Origin: Paenibacillus antibioticophila
GTDB lineage: Bacteria; Bacillota; Bacilli; Paenibacillales; Paenibacillaceae
Direction: 5' to 3'
DNA length: 64,000 nucleotides
Assembly: GCF_000455265.1 (NCBI RefSeq)
Contig: NZ_HG005141.1
Coordinates: 578,815-642,814 of the forward strand
Shown here: one piece after another, positions 36,458-45,235 of the stretch
How the letters are laid out: each line of letters begins with the position of its first letter
Numbering within the stretch: position 1 is the stretch's first letter
Notes under the pieces: model-generated
The model's database searches: none
What the model saw: only the letters and a program-made list of their open reading frames with translations
What the model was told of the DNA's origin: nothing
Translations under genes and position numbers: made by a program

Positions 36458-37585
36458 CTAATCCAACGTATAAATTGTGACTGCTTGAATCTCAGAAAAC
36501 CAGTTCACCTTCGCATCCACTGCTTCGCCGATAAACCGTAATGGAACGTAGGTGCTGCCCTTGATGGTAGAAGGGGCTACTGTCAGTTTCTTCTGCTTGC
36601 CATTGATCTCAGCAGTAGTTGAACCTACTTTAAGCTTGATAGACGTACCCGATTTACTTCCCGTGGTCGTTTGGGTTTTTGAATCCCAGTCAACCTTCAA
36701 TCCCAATGCTTCGAAAATAGCGCGGAACGGAACAAGTACAGATCCATTTTGCTTGATGGGTGGGACTTGGAATGTAACGATCTCCCCATTCAGCAGCACC
36801 ATGATTTCGTCAGGATCTGAAGGTGATACCGGTTGTTCATCTTCATCTTTAAACACTTTGACGCCTTTGGCAGCGAGTTCAATCAGAATTTTCTCTGCAC
36901 TCCCATTCAGAGGGTTATTGCTGAGTGAAACCTCTTTGAGCTTCGGAAGACTTGTTAAGACGCTGATATCTTGGACTTGATTATTCTCAAAGTATAAATG
37001 TTCCAGTTCCGGGTGATCTCTTAGAGGTTCAAGAGACGGGATTTGATTATTGCTTATGTCCAGCCAATTCAGTTTGACTAAGGATTGGATCGGTGACAGA
37101 TCCTTAAGCTGATTATGGCCGATTAACAAGTCCGTTAAATGGGTTAATCCCGCTATTGCATCAAGCTTCTCGATGTTGTTCGAATCGATAATGAGCTGCT
37201 CCAGTTGGGATAACTCTTTTAGCGGCTCAATTTGAGTGATTTGATTGTCATTCAGAGCTAGAAAGGTGACTTTATGCAGATTTTTAAGCGGTTCAATATT
37301 GGTAATTCCAAGATCCGGGAGCATCAGGCTCTCTACATTAACAGCATGCTCTAGTCCGCTTAAACTGCTAATTTTCTGCTCTGGACCATTGAGATAGAGC
37401 GACGTCATGGTTTGTAGATCCTCTTTGGTAATGGGGCCAGTCAGCTTCTTTAGCTCGACTCTAATCGCTTGTTCCAAATTTTTGTCTGAGATCAGGGAGG
37501 TCTCTGCAAATGCGGATGAAATAGAAACGATGCTTAGCAAGAAAGCAAGTACAGTGATTAATTGAAGTTTGATCAGTTTACGCAA
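36458..37585 (-). CDS. Secreted leucine-rich-repeat protein with stalk domain
   Basis: A 375-residue exported protein. A signal peptide ends near AFAE (residues 1-28). Residues about 60-240 are internalin-type 22-residue LRRs such as HLTDLLIGHNQLKDLSPIQS and LNWLDISNNQIPSLEPLRD. The C-terminus is the copper-amine-oxidase-N-like stalk domain common in Paenibacillus (VPFRAIFEALGLKVDWD, TYVPLRFIGEAVDAKVNW). The protein is likely surface-bound or secreted. The binding partner is unknown. Confidence 0.9.
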   Translation of the reverse strand: MRKLIKLQLITVLAFLLSIVSISSAFAETSLISDKNLEQAIRVELKKLTGPITKEDLQTMTSLYLNGPEQKISSLSGLEHAVNVESLMLPDLGITNIEPLKNLHKVTFLALNDNQITQIEPLKELSQLEQLIIDSNNIEKLDAIAGLTHLTDLLIGHNQLKDLSPIQSLVKLNWLDISNNQIPSLEPLRDHPELEHLYFENNQVQDISVLTSLPKLKEVSLSNNPLNGSAEKILIELAAKGVKVFKDEDEQPVSPSDPDEIMVLLNGEIVTFQVPPIKQNGSVLVPFRAIFEALGLKVDWDSKTQTTTGSKSGTSIKLKVGSTTAEINGKQKKLTVAPSTIKGSTYVPLRFIGEAVDAKVNWFSEIQAVTIYTLD

Positions 37586-37826
37586 AATGGGTTCACTCCT
37601 CGAATTGTCGTAATGACTACATTCGTCATTTGTGAACTTTTCCCTTTATAAAAAAAAGTTTCGGGCAGGCTACTGCGTAGCCCAAGCCATAAATTCACTA
37701 AGGGTTCCGTTAATATTCATCAGCTTCTCATCTCCTCCTGAATGCTCTCGGCATAATTTGAACCCCCAGCAGCTTCCGTATATGATAAACCATATGAGGA
37801 TTTATACAACAGGAGGTTGGGTTACA
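37586..37826. other. Leader/intergenic region before the IF-3 paralogue
   Basis: A weakly open frame runs through this region in phase with the downstream gene, but it has no ribosome binding site. I treat it as untranslated. No autoregulatory IF-3 leader structure is recognisable. Confidence 0.4.
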
Positions 37827-38348
37827 GTGGCAGTCTTAATGAACGAACAAATTCGAGCGTCCGAGGTAATGCTTACCCGACTGAGCGGTGAGGCCATCGG
37901 CATTGTCACCAGAGAGGAGGCGCTGGCTATGGCCCGGTCCAAAAAGGTTGATCTGGTCTGCACCTCACTGATGAGCAGTCCCCCGCCCTGCAGCCTGATG
38001 GCTAAAGGCAAAGTGAAAGCAACAGCACAGAAAGAGTCAGCGACTGCACGCAAATCAGGTAAAAGTCAGCAAGCTGGCGGTAATGGTAGACAAGAAAAGG
38101 TCAAGGAGCTGCGCTTCACCGCTCATATCGAACAGCATGATTACGACACGAAGTTACGGCAAGCGGATAAGCATCTGCGCTCTGGCAAGCCAGTACAGCT
38201 TGTAGTTAAGGCCTCCGGCGCGAAGGAGGGAGCAGCAGCCAAGAAAGTGCTGGAGCAACTATTGAGTGAACTTAAGGAAGTCGGAAGTAAGGAAACAGGC
38301 ATTCAGACAAGTGGAAAAGGCTCTCAGGTAACACTCAGACCGCGCTAA
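37827..38348 (+). CDS. Divergent translation initiation factor IF-3 paralogue
   Basis: A 173-residue protein starting at GTG behind AGGAGG. The N-domain NEQIRASEVMLTRLSGEAIG and EALAMARSKKVDLVC follows IF-3. After a long Lys/Ser/Gln-rich linker the C-domain reads KELRFTAHIEQHDYDTKLRQ and HLRSGKPVQLVVKASGAKEG. The usual PVCRIMDYGK at the end of the N-domain is altered to PPPCSLMAKGK, and the linker is extended. No rpmI/rplT genes follow. It is probably an accessory copy. Confidence 0.85.
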   Translation: MAVLMNEQIRASEVMLTRLSGEAIGIVTREEALAMARSKKVDLVCTSLMSSPPPCSLMAKGKVKATAQKESATARKSGKSQQAGGNGRQEKVKELRFTAHIEQHDYDTKLRQADKHLRSGKPVQLVVKASGAKEGAAAKKVLEQLLSELKEVGSKETGIQTSGKGSQVTLRPR

Positions 38349-38361
38349 AGGGCAGGGCTCT

Positions 38362-40101
38362 TTAAAGCAGCTTAATCAGATCTTCCAGCTCATCTAGCAA
38401 TACTTTTGTAAGTTCAAAGTTATTGTCTTTTAATGCCAATTCTATTTTCATTTCAACTGATTTTTTATTCTGCTCGATTTCTAAATAATCTCTATTAAAA
38501 TGACTGGCATAGATCATCTGTCTGAATTTGCGCATACTCATTCTTCTAATCTTCTTATCGTCAATGAGTAAAACATAATCCATACCGTTTACAACAGAAT
38601 AGAAATCATGCGAAATCATAAGAATTGCACCTTTGTAGTCTTGAATGGCTTTCTCCAGTGCGATCTGTGTATAGATGTCTAAATGGCTTGTTGGTTCATC
38701 AAGAAGCAGTACGTTTGCTTGACTGGCAGAAACTTTAGCGATTTGAAGCATATTTTTCTCTCCACCGGATAGAGATTTGATCTTTTGATTCAGGATTTCT
38801 CCTTCAAAGCCGTAGTCTGAAAGATACGATCTAATCTCATCATAAGCGTTAAATCCGGCATCGATGAATTCATCCAGTATGGTATTCGAATCCTTTAACG
38901 TTTCACCTTGGTGTTGAGATAAATAAGCCACTTTCATATCGGTATTTATTTCAATTGAATCATGATTATTTTTGAAGATGTCTCGGAGTAAAGTCGTTTT
39001 TCCGGTACCGTTCGCACCGATAATGGCTACTTTATCTGTCGATTTTATTTCAAAGTTAACTTCGTGTAAAAGCAGCTCATCAAAGGCAGCACGATAATGA
39101 TTGACCTTTACAACCATGGTGTCTTCCATTTCATGATCTATACCAAAGCTAATATTCGGCTGCTTAATATCAACAAACGGCGCTTTAATTCTACGCGCTT
39201 CCAGTCTTTCTTGGAGCTTGACTCTGGCTTTTAACGCTCGGCCTCCGGACGGGTCTGCAACATTCGTTGCGATCTCTCTAAGATTATCGATGAGGTGATC
39301 GTATCGCTCGATTTCTTCGGCCTCGGCGACCGCGATTTCTTGCAGCTCGATCTTGGTCTGAAGCAGCGAGAAGTTATAATCGATATACCGCCCATCAAAC
39401 TCTTGGAGCTCCATGTTTTCGAGGTGGATGATTTTATTGAAGCAATGATTCAACAGATAGCGGTTGTGCGTAACAACCAGCAGGATTCCCTTGTGGGAAT
39501 TAATGAGTTTTTTAAGCGCATTTAGGTTCTCAAAGTCTAAAAATACATCGGGTTCGTCCATAATCATTAAGTCTGGACTACTAAGCATCTCTTTCATCAC
39601 TTGAATGAGCTTGAGTTCCCCACCACTTAAATCGGATACCCTTTGATCTTTTAGCTTCATGAGGTTTGCTAGATTTAGCTTCTTATTTATACTGCTTTCA
39701 AAATCATCGCCACCCATAGATTGAAATGCATCTAAAGCCAGTTGATACTTCTCCAGTAACGAGTCCAAATCCGATGATGTTTCCATTTCCGTACAAATCG
39801 ATGTAATTTCATTTTGCAGCTTAATAAATTCTTCTCCTATATATTCAAAAACGGTTGTTTCTTGAGCTTTGTCTACTTGCGGGAACTGACTGACATGTCC
39901 GATTCTGCAATTTGGGTCTATCTCTAATCTGCCCTCAAACAAATATCTTTCCGGATCCATCAGTATATCGATCAGTGTGCTTTTCCCACTGCCGCTTGTT
40001 CCTATAAAAGCGCAATGCTGTCCCTCTTCAAGCGTAAAAGAAATATCTTTATATAGTTCTTTTTGCGGAAACGAAAAGGATAAGTGATCAACTTTTATCA
40101 T
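38362..40101 (-). CDS. ABC-F family ATP-binding protein
   Basis: A 579-residue soluble protein with two ATPase domains and no membrane segments. Walker A motifs are GTSGSGKST (near residue 35) and GANGTGKTT (near 345). Signatures are DLSGGELKLIQV and SLSGGEKNMLQIAK. The interdomain linker carries GGRALKARVKLQERLEARR. ABC-F proteins act on the ribosome, and some displace antibiotics. The Walker B of the first half, LMIMDEPDVFLDF, is intact. I place the start at 40101 behind AAAGGTAACACG. It ends 14 bp from the convergent IF-3 paralogue, so two translation-related genes are adjacent. Confidence 0.9.
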   Translation of the reverse strand: MIKVDHLSFSFPQKELYKDISFTLEEGQHCAFIGTSGSGKSTLIDILMDPERYLFEGRLEIDPNCRIGHVSQFPQVDKAQETTVFEYIGEEFIKLQNEITSICTEMETSSDLDSLLEKYQLALDAFQSMGGDDFESSINKKLNLANLMKLKDQRVSDLSGGELKLIQVMKEMLSSPDLMIMDEPDVFLDFENLNALKKLINSHKGILLVVTHNRYLLNHCFNKIIHLENMELQEFDGRYIDYNFSLLQTKIELQEIAVAEAEEIERYDHLIDNLREIATNVADPSGGRALKARVKLQERLEARRIKAPFVDIKQPNISFGIDHEMEDTMVVKVNHYRAAFDELLLHEVNFEIKSTDKVAIIGANGTGKTTLLRDIFKNNHDSIEINTDMKVAYLSQHQGETLKDSNTILDEFIDAGFNAYDEIRSYLSDYGFEGEILNQKIKSLSGGEKNMLQIAKVSASQANVLLLDEPTSHLDIYTQIALEKAIQDYKGAILMISHDFYSVVNGMDYVLLIDDKKIRRMSMRKFRQMIYASHFNRDYLEIEQNKKSVEMKIELALKDNNFELTKVLLDELEDLIKLL

Positions 40102-40209
40102 CGTGTTACCTTTCTTTATAGCTAAATTTTGAGCTTGCCGCTTCTCAGAGTAACACGGTTTACCACTAAAGTTCAATTCAGTTATAGATCTTACCTACAC
40201 ATAGAATAA

Positions 40210-40228
40210 GGCCACCAAAATGGCAGCC
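40210..40228 (-). terminator. Terminator of the decayed peptidase gene
   Basis: The minus strand reads GGCTGCC-ATTTT-GGTGGCC followed by TTATTC, almost the same hairpin as at 31175-31197. Confidence 0.55.
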
Positions 40229-40238
40229 TCTCGCCTAA

Positions 40239-40869
40239 TTAGAGCGTCTCAATGAATTTCTGAATCCTTGAGTGGGAAATTAAATATACAGGACCCAATA
40301 TTTCTATTTTCCGTCCTTTACACGCATAGCGCTCTCCTGGTTCTGCCGCATGAACATAAATCTCTTCAGACAAGGGAAACAGGTAGCCTTGAGCAAATGT
40401 GGCTTAGTCGCGTTTAGAATGACTTTCATAGGCAAAATGATCAAAGCCAATACCATCGTAAATAGTTACCTGTTTCAGCTTCGTAGCCCGTGCTATCCAA
40501 GCTTAACCATTTTGCAGACATATTCAAAGCATCGGCGCTGGCACCCATTACAACCGCATTGCTGTCCTTAATAACATTCAGTAATTCATATTCTGCCAAA
40601 AAATCGTTCTGCTGAACAGGGTCTCCCCCGCATAAAAAAATGACAGAAGCGTTCTGATTGAATCGCCGGGCCTCTTCCTTCTGCATGGGGTAATCAATGG
40701 AATAATATTCATGGTTAGCTTGAGTTAACCATGTCCATTCAGAAATATCATCAAAGTTAATTGGCTCACCTTCGTAACCAGATGGTTGAGCGCTAATCAT
40801 AACAAGCGATTTTCTGTCTTGGATATCCTCATGTAACCACTTAACCAGCTTCTCTGGAAAATCAACATG
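40239..40869 (-). pseudogene. Peptidase S51 (dipeptidase E-like) pseudogene
   Basis: Three minus-strand frames together give one S51-type protein. DFPEKLVKWLHEDIQDRKS and SVIFLCGGDPVQQNDFL with VVMGASADALNMSAKWL lie in the first frame. IYDGIGFDHFAYESHS follows after a +1 shift, and LFPLSEEIYVHAAEPG to YLISHSRIQKFIETL ends a third frame. The frame is closed upstream by TAA at 40870-40872, and the start codon is gone. The nucleophile GxSAG-like motif reads GASAD. The gene is clearly broken. Confidence 0.8.
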
Positions 40870-40952
40870 TTACACAAACTGTAAAATATATGGATCATTT
40901 TCCTTCTTGATAGTAATATAGAACTAGGAAAATCATATTAGGAGGTAGGAAC

Positions 40953-41648
40953 ATGGCTAGATGCACAGCTCCAGTAAATGGACATCGCTCAGCAAGTGCC
41001 CGTGCCAACTGCCCAGCGTGCGGTGGAAGTTATGGCCGCTATAGTGGCTACAGGACGTACTCGCCCCCGTCTTACTCCCCGTCCCCGACAAGTGGGGGAG
41101 GCAGAAGCAGCGGCGGAGGTTCCAGCCGCAGTTCAAAGCCGCGCTGGTCGGGAGCAGGTTCATCCGTTTGGTACACGCCTGAACAAGTTAGGGCACTCAC
41201 ACCAGTCCGCAACAGCGTCGAAAACTTGGCAAATCGACCTGACCTTCGGGATGTCTTCCTTTGCCATGCGTGGGATGACCGGCAGGGGGTCGCTAAGGAG
41301 TTGCACGATCTGCTTGAGTCACGTGGTGTCTCCGTCTGGTTCAGCGAGAAGGACGTTGGCCTCGGCGTGCCGTTGCTACGTGCCATCGACAAGGGCTTGG
41401 CGAACTCGCGAGTCGGGATTGTGCTGGTTACCCCTGCGCTTCTACGCCGACTTCCAAAAGAGGGCATCGCCGACAAAGAGCTTTCGGCACTCCTCGCCCG
41501 AGATCAGCTCGTTCCGATTGTACACGAGACAACGTATGAAGCTCTCCGAGAAATCAGTCCCTTGCTCGGATCACGAAGTGGCCTGGACACTGCTGAAGAG
41601 CCTATGGCAGACGTCGCGGCCAAGCTCGCAGAGCTAGTAGCCCTCTAA
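40953..41648 (+). CDS. TIR domain protein with Cys-containing N-terminus
   Basis: A 231-residue protein starting behind AGGAGGTAGGAAC. Residues 1-24 hold Cys4, His11, Cys20 and Cys23 (zinc-ribbon-like), followed by a Ser/Gly/Tyr/Pro-rich stretch to about residue 65. From residue 98 there is a TIR domain: DVFLCHAWDDR, then GVSVWFSEKDVGLGVPLLRA with the candidate catalytic Glu132, and GIVLVTPALLRR. TIR domains with this Glu cleave NAD+, often in anti-phage defence. GC content and codon use differ from the neighbours, which suggests transfer. Confidence 0.82.
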   Translation: MARCTAPVNGHRSASARANCPACGGSYGRYSGYRTYSPPSYSPSPTSGGGRSSGGGSSRSSKPRWSGAGSSVWYTPEQVRALTPVRNSVENLANRPDLRDVFLCHAWDDRQGVAKELHDLLESRGVSVWFSEKDVGLGVPLLRAIDKGLANSRVGIVLVTPALLRRLPKEGIADKELSALLARDQLVPIVHETTYEALREISPLLGSRSGLDTAEEPMADVAAKLAELVAL

Positions 41649-42191
41649 GCTCTGTTTGCCTACCTGAGCAACGGCAATAGGGTCCTCTGCAAGACAAAAG
41701 TAACAAAGCAAAGCCACATGAAGGACAGGCACAAAGTTGCCGGCATCTAGCTCGAGTATGACCTGATAGTCCAAAAGCATTTTTTTGAGCTGGCCCCATC
41801 CGCCAAACTAGCGGAGGGGCTTTTGCTTTCCGCGAGCAAAGCCCCTTCAAGGTACCGCCTCTTTCTGTGATCCCAAAAAGCTCGCGGAGGCCCCTTTGCG
41901 TCGACTTTGCCAATCGTGGTCAATCCCAAACCCATGCCCGACAAAGCCCTTTTCCAAGCCTGCTGCGCGTTTTTCCCAAAAAACTTGCCGTTACTTATGA
42001 TACGGTTCAGCATATCACTGATAGGGCGAAATTTTAATCGATAAATAAATCTCTCATAGTCCTTCGAACCTTCATTTCCAGTTAATCCAATTACGATTTT
42101 TTCGTAATTAATGAGCATGATAAAGTCTAAATCCCACTGAAACGTGGTATAATTGAGATAATATCAAAAAAATCTAGTGAGGATGATCTTC
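41649..42191. other. Intergenic region between TIR and ATPase genes, rlmH-end-like site
   Basis: I see no convincing gene in these 543 bp. A minus-strand open frame at 41747-42118 lacks family resemblance. The region carries the rlmH-3'-end-like sequence (listed separately) and, at 42148-42153, a TATAAT just before the ATPase gene, with a small inverted repeat CCAC/GTGG upstream of it. Confidence 0.5.
41987..42008 (-). repeat. rlmH 3'-end-like sequence, copy A (possible att site)
   Basis: GCCGTTACTTATGATACGG plus TTC matches the true rlmH end at 62906-62927 in 19 of 22 positions, same orientation. On the minus strand it reads the last codons of RlmH, GAA CCG TAT CAT AAG TAA (EPYHK stop), without any rlmH gene. 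AGGGCGAAATTTT lies 15 bp further on and recurs inverted next to copy B. Confidence 0.6.
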
Positions 42192-43466
42192 ATGCTTGTT
42201 ATGTTTCGCTTTAAAAACTTTTCATCCTTTCGGGATGAAGTCATTCTTGATCTTCGTGCTTCTTCGTATACGCAACATCCGTCTCATGTTATAAAGAATA
42301 CACCATTCAGTTTGCTAAAGACACTGGCTATCTACGGGCCTAATGCAAGTGGCAAATCAAACTTAATCAGTGCCATGCACTGGTTTGAACAGATTATTTT
42401 CAGTCATTTATTTCAAGATACCTCAGGAGACGAGAATAACGAGGGAATTGAGTCAATTAGAAAACTGCCGCCCATACGCCCCTTCCTGTTATCCGAGCAG
42501 ATCGACTCCCGTATTGAATTTGAAATGGTTTTTGTACATCAAGATCAAGTATTCCAATATGGATTTTCCTTGAAAGACAGCAACATCTTATCGGAATGGC
42601 TCAGTGTTAACAATCATTCGGTTTTTGAACGTGATCAGTCAACGGGCATCACTTTCGGCCAAAAGTTTAAGGCGCAGTTACGCTCTTTCACCAAATACCG
42701 TGAAGACCGTCTGTATCTTTCTGTTCTTGATTATTTTGCAACAGATGATGTTAAAAAGCTCATCGACAGTTTTAAAGACTTCTTCCGAAGCCGATTCAAT
42801 GTCCATTTTGAGCTCATTTTTGAATCAAGTATTAAAGGAACTGTACATGCCATTCCGCACTCTCCAAGGCTCTTGAAGGACGATGCATTCCGTTCTAAAG
42901 TGGCAGAATACATTCGTTCCATTGATGTTGGAATAGAAAATATCGTGATTGAAACAGAAGAGGTATTTGACGAGCAAAAAGGCAAAAAAATAAAGCGACC
43001 GCTTATTAAAACGATTCATCCCATCTTTAATTTAAATGGCGATCAAGTGGGCACCAAATCATTCGATCTTGCTCAGGAGTCATCGGGTACTTTGCGATTT
43101 CTTTCATTTATACAGGAAGTCCTGATCTTGCTTGAGCGCGGGGGCGTTTTTGTTATTGACGAGCTTTCGGCACGGTTGCATCCTTTGCTGACCAAATTCA
43201 TCGTGGATCTTTTTCAATCAGACCGAAACACGAATCATGCGCAACTGATCTTCACGACTCACGATACGTCGATATTAAATAAAGAGCAGTTCCGCCGCGA
43301 TGAGATTTTATTTGTTGACAAGAATGAGCTCGGAGTCTCCTCCCTATATTCGCTAGCGGATCTAAAAATGGTCAGGCAAGATGCTACTTACCACAAAGAT
43401 TACTTTAGTGGAAAGTACGGTGCAATCCCGATTCTCCAGACTTCGTTTCCAGAGAATCGGAGGTGA
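42192..43466 (+). CDS. AAA family ATPase, RloA-like
   Basis: A 424-residue ABC/SMC-type AAA ATPase of the AAA_15/AAA_21 group. The start at 42192 follows GAGG at 9 bp. Walker A is GPNASGKSN (residues 49-57). Late motifs are AQESSGTLRFLSF (signature-like) and FVIDELSARLHPLLTKFI (Walker B), then FTTHDTSIL. The stop overlaps the next gene (TGATG). ATPases of this type pair with RloB or other TOPRIM-like partners in phage-defence operons, and the downstream gene fits that. Confidence 0.88.
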   Translation: MLVMFRFKNFSSFRDEVILDLRASSYTQHPSHVIKNTPFSLLKTLAIYGPNASGKSNLISAMHWFEQIIFSHLFQDTSGDENNEGIESIRKLPPIRPFLLSEQIDSRIEFEMVFVHQDQVFQYGFSLKDSNILSEWLSVNNHSVFERDQSTGITFGQKFKAQLRSFTKYREDRLYLSVLDYFATDDVKKLIDSFKDFFRSRFNVHFELIFESSIKGTVHAIPHSPRLLKDDAFRSKVAEYIRSIDVGIENIVIETEEVFDEQKGKKIKRPLIKTIHPIFNLNGDQVGTKSFDLAQESSGTLRFLSFIQEVLILLERGGVFVIDELSARLHPLLTKFIVDLFQSDRNTNHAQLIFTTHDTSILNKEQFRRDEILFVDKNELGVSSLYSLADLKMVRQDATYHKDYFSGKYGAIPILQTSFPENRR

Positions 43467-44146
43467 TGGTCATCGCTCGCTTAAACCCGTTTTTACCTAG
43501 ACAAGTGGAGACACGACCGAGTCATTTAGGAAAAGTACTGCTCTTTTGCGAAGGGCAGACTGAAGTTATTTATTTTGAGTATTTTGCTGAAATTATTCAA
43601 AAAAACCGCAACAAGTACGCTCACTTGGATATCGAATCTATTCCGGCAAATGGCAATGCACAACAGGTATTAAACTTTGCTGAAAGCTTTCTTCTTGATA
43701 AAGTCAACATGCAGAAATATTCCTTATATGAGAAGCACCTGGTATTCGACTGCGATGCACCACGTGAGATTGAAAAGGTCCTTCGTGACATGCTCGCATC
43801 AACCAATGATTATACGCTATCTCTAACAAACTTATTGTTTGAAACGTGGCTGTTAATGCATTTCGAGCAAGTAGAACCTGAGTACTCCAATTCGAAGAGA
43901 GTCATCGGGGAAAGGTTATCTTATGCATTAGGACGGGAATACACAAAAGCGGATTCAGGACTCATCCGCCAAATCATTGGAAATGGCGACACATTGAGAA
44001 ATGCAATTAGGCATGCTCATGTACTTGAAGAAAGATACTCTCAGAAAGAATTAGTTTATGAGACGGACATTCGCCAAATGAATCCCTTCACAACTGTTCA
44101 CCTATTAATGGAGCGAATATTATTGGAAATGAGCAGTAGTGAATAG
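43466..44146 (+). CDS. RloB-like protein (TOPRIM-like partner)
   Basis: A 226-residue soluble protein coupled to the ATPase gene by TGATG. The opening strand KVLLFCEGQTEVIYFEYF, with Glu29, and LVFDCDAPREIEKVL, with an acidic pair, form a TOPRIM-like metal site. LTNLLFETWLLMHFEQVEP is the hallmark block of RloB/DUF4276-like proteins. In RloA-RloB pairs it is the presumed nuclease effector. The GTG three bases earlier is an alternative start. Confidence 0.82.
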   Translation: MVIARLNPFLPRQVETRPSHLGKVLLFCEGQTEVIYFEYFAEIIQKNRNKYAHLDIESIPANGNAQQVLNFAESFLLDKVNMQKYSLYEKHLVFDCDAPREIEKVLRDMLASTNDYTLSLTNLLFETWLLMHFEQVEPEYSNSKRVIGERLSYALGREYTKADSGLIRQIIGNGDTLRNAIRHAHVLEERYSQKELVYETDIRQMNPFTTVHLLMERILLEMSSSE

Positions 44147-44159
44147 ATTAACTCATTAT

Positions 44160-44202
44160 CAAATATAGGCATCTCTGGAACACAAAGTGATGCCTATATT
44201 TG
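44160..44202. terminator. Hairpin between convergent operons
   Basis: CAAATATAGGCATC pairs perfectly with GATGCCTATATTTG (14 bp) around a 15-nt loop. It separates the RloAB pair from the convergent membrane module. T-tracts are poor. Confidence 0.65.
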
Positions 44203-44228
44203 TACTTGTACTGTGTTCATGGTTTTGA

Positions 44229-44768
44229 TCATTTATCCCTTACAAAAAAGACAAAATAAAAATTGGTTATGCTTCGAATAAGTAATAGTAGAATGTTAAG
44301 TATAAAATAAACTTCTACAAATAGACTGGTAGCGATAAACGCATTGTTTTTGCTCATTTGAAGAACAAATGCAACAAAAAAAATAAATGCCAAAAGAAAC
44401 ACTTGAACAATTAGTATATATACAAAAGTTATCAACATCCATTGATACATTGAGATAAGTTTTTTCCTTACAATTCTTCCTTCTGAGCTGGTTTCTTTAA
44501 GATATCGTATTGTATCATTGTCACTTGAGACAAGAATCGTAATGCAAGAGATTGTAAATCCAATTAATATTGCCAGTGCATTGGGTAGTATGTCCCTTAG
44601 TTTTACTAAGGCTCGGAGAGAATCTCCAAAAAAATAATATACAACGATTACAACAATTGCTATGAGAAATGGGAAAATTATTTCGTAATTTCTTTCATTT
44701 TTTTTAACCGTTGTATAATAATCAACAACTGGAATTAGCCACTCTCCGTAAAACTTAGCGCCTATCAT
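44229..44768 (-). CDS. Four-helix membrane protein, unrecognised family
   Basis: A 179-residue membrane protein with about four transmembrane segments (near 28-48, 60-82, 108-138 and 145-176). The cytosolic stretch SDNDTIRYLKETSSEGRIVR is between the second and third. The start overlaps the stop of the upstream gene (ATGA), so the two are coupled. I do not recognise the family. A membrane protein coupled to a small soluble partner inside a defence island suggests a membrane-acting effector, but this is inference only. Confidence 0.7.
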   Translation of the reverse strand: MIGAKFYGEWLIPVVDYYTTVKKNERNYEIIFPFLIAIVVIVVYYFFGDSLRALVKLRDILPNALAILIGFTISCITILVSSDNDTIRYLKETSSEGRIVRKKLISMYQWMLITFVYILIVQVFLLAFIFFVAFVLQMSKNNAFIATSLFVEVYFILNILLLLIRSITNFYFVFFVRDK

Positions 44769-45235
44769 GGCATTTCACCCGTTATCTCAAGAACCTCATA
44801 CATTTTTTCAAATATGGAATCAGTCTTAACAATTCCTTTCTCGTCCAAATCCGCAGTCACATAATCCACTTTTTTCAGTGGCTCACTGTCAATTCTTAAA
44901 TGGTTATCGTTTTCATCATATCCATATAAACGAATTCGACTAATCCTGCTTTCTGTTGATGTTAAGCTTCTATATAATTGGCTAAATGTCCTTTTCAACA
45001 AAGACTCTTTGGGCTCTGCTTTTACAGTAATGACAACATCCTCTCTCATAGAATTGTCCTCTTCTTGAATCACGCCCATAGCCTCACTTCCAAGAAATAT
45101 TTTACTTGTGTGAAGTTCAGCCACCTTTATGTTTCTGGCCGTTTCTAACAAAGAAAGAAAACCCTGAGAGGGTTCCGCTCCATAAATGATTTTAAAGTTT
45201 CTCTTCAGACCTTTTACTTTCAGGTATTCTTTCAA
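44765..45235 (-). CDS. Soluble partner of the membrane module, unrecognised family
   Basis: A 156-codon frame starting with TTG. It looks like a mixed alpha/beta protein: NFKIIYGAEPSQGFLSLLET, DVVITVKAEPKESLLKRTF, RIRLYGYDENDNHLRI. The start is uncertain because the frame is open for 25 further codons upstream (SNAYPRPTREEYLDIN) without a standard start codon, so the N-terminus may be longer, begin at ATT, or be truncated. It overlaps the membrane-protein gene by 4 bp. Confidence 0.6.
   Translation of the reverse strand: MKEYLKVKGLKRNFKIIYGAEPSQGFLSLLETARNIKVAELHTSKIFLGSEAMGVIQEEDNSMREDVVITVKAEPKESLLKRTFSQLYRSLTSTESRISRIRLYGYDENDNHLRIDSEPLKKVDYVTADLDEKGIVKTDSIFEKMYEVLEITGEMP

Noticed and set aside
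41634..41780. 48-codon minus-strand frame overlapping the end of the TIR gene
   Set aside because: Reads as protein-like (LDYQVILELDAGNFVPVLHV), but it is antisense to the TIR end and has no clear ribosome binding site.
41747..42118. Minus-strand open frame of 123 codons over the rlmH-like copy A
   Set aside because: No family resemblance and no good ribosome binding site. It runs across the att-like sequence, so it is more likely a chance frame.
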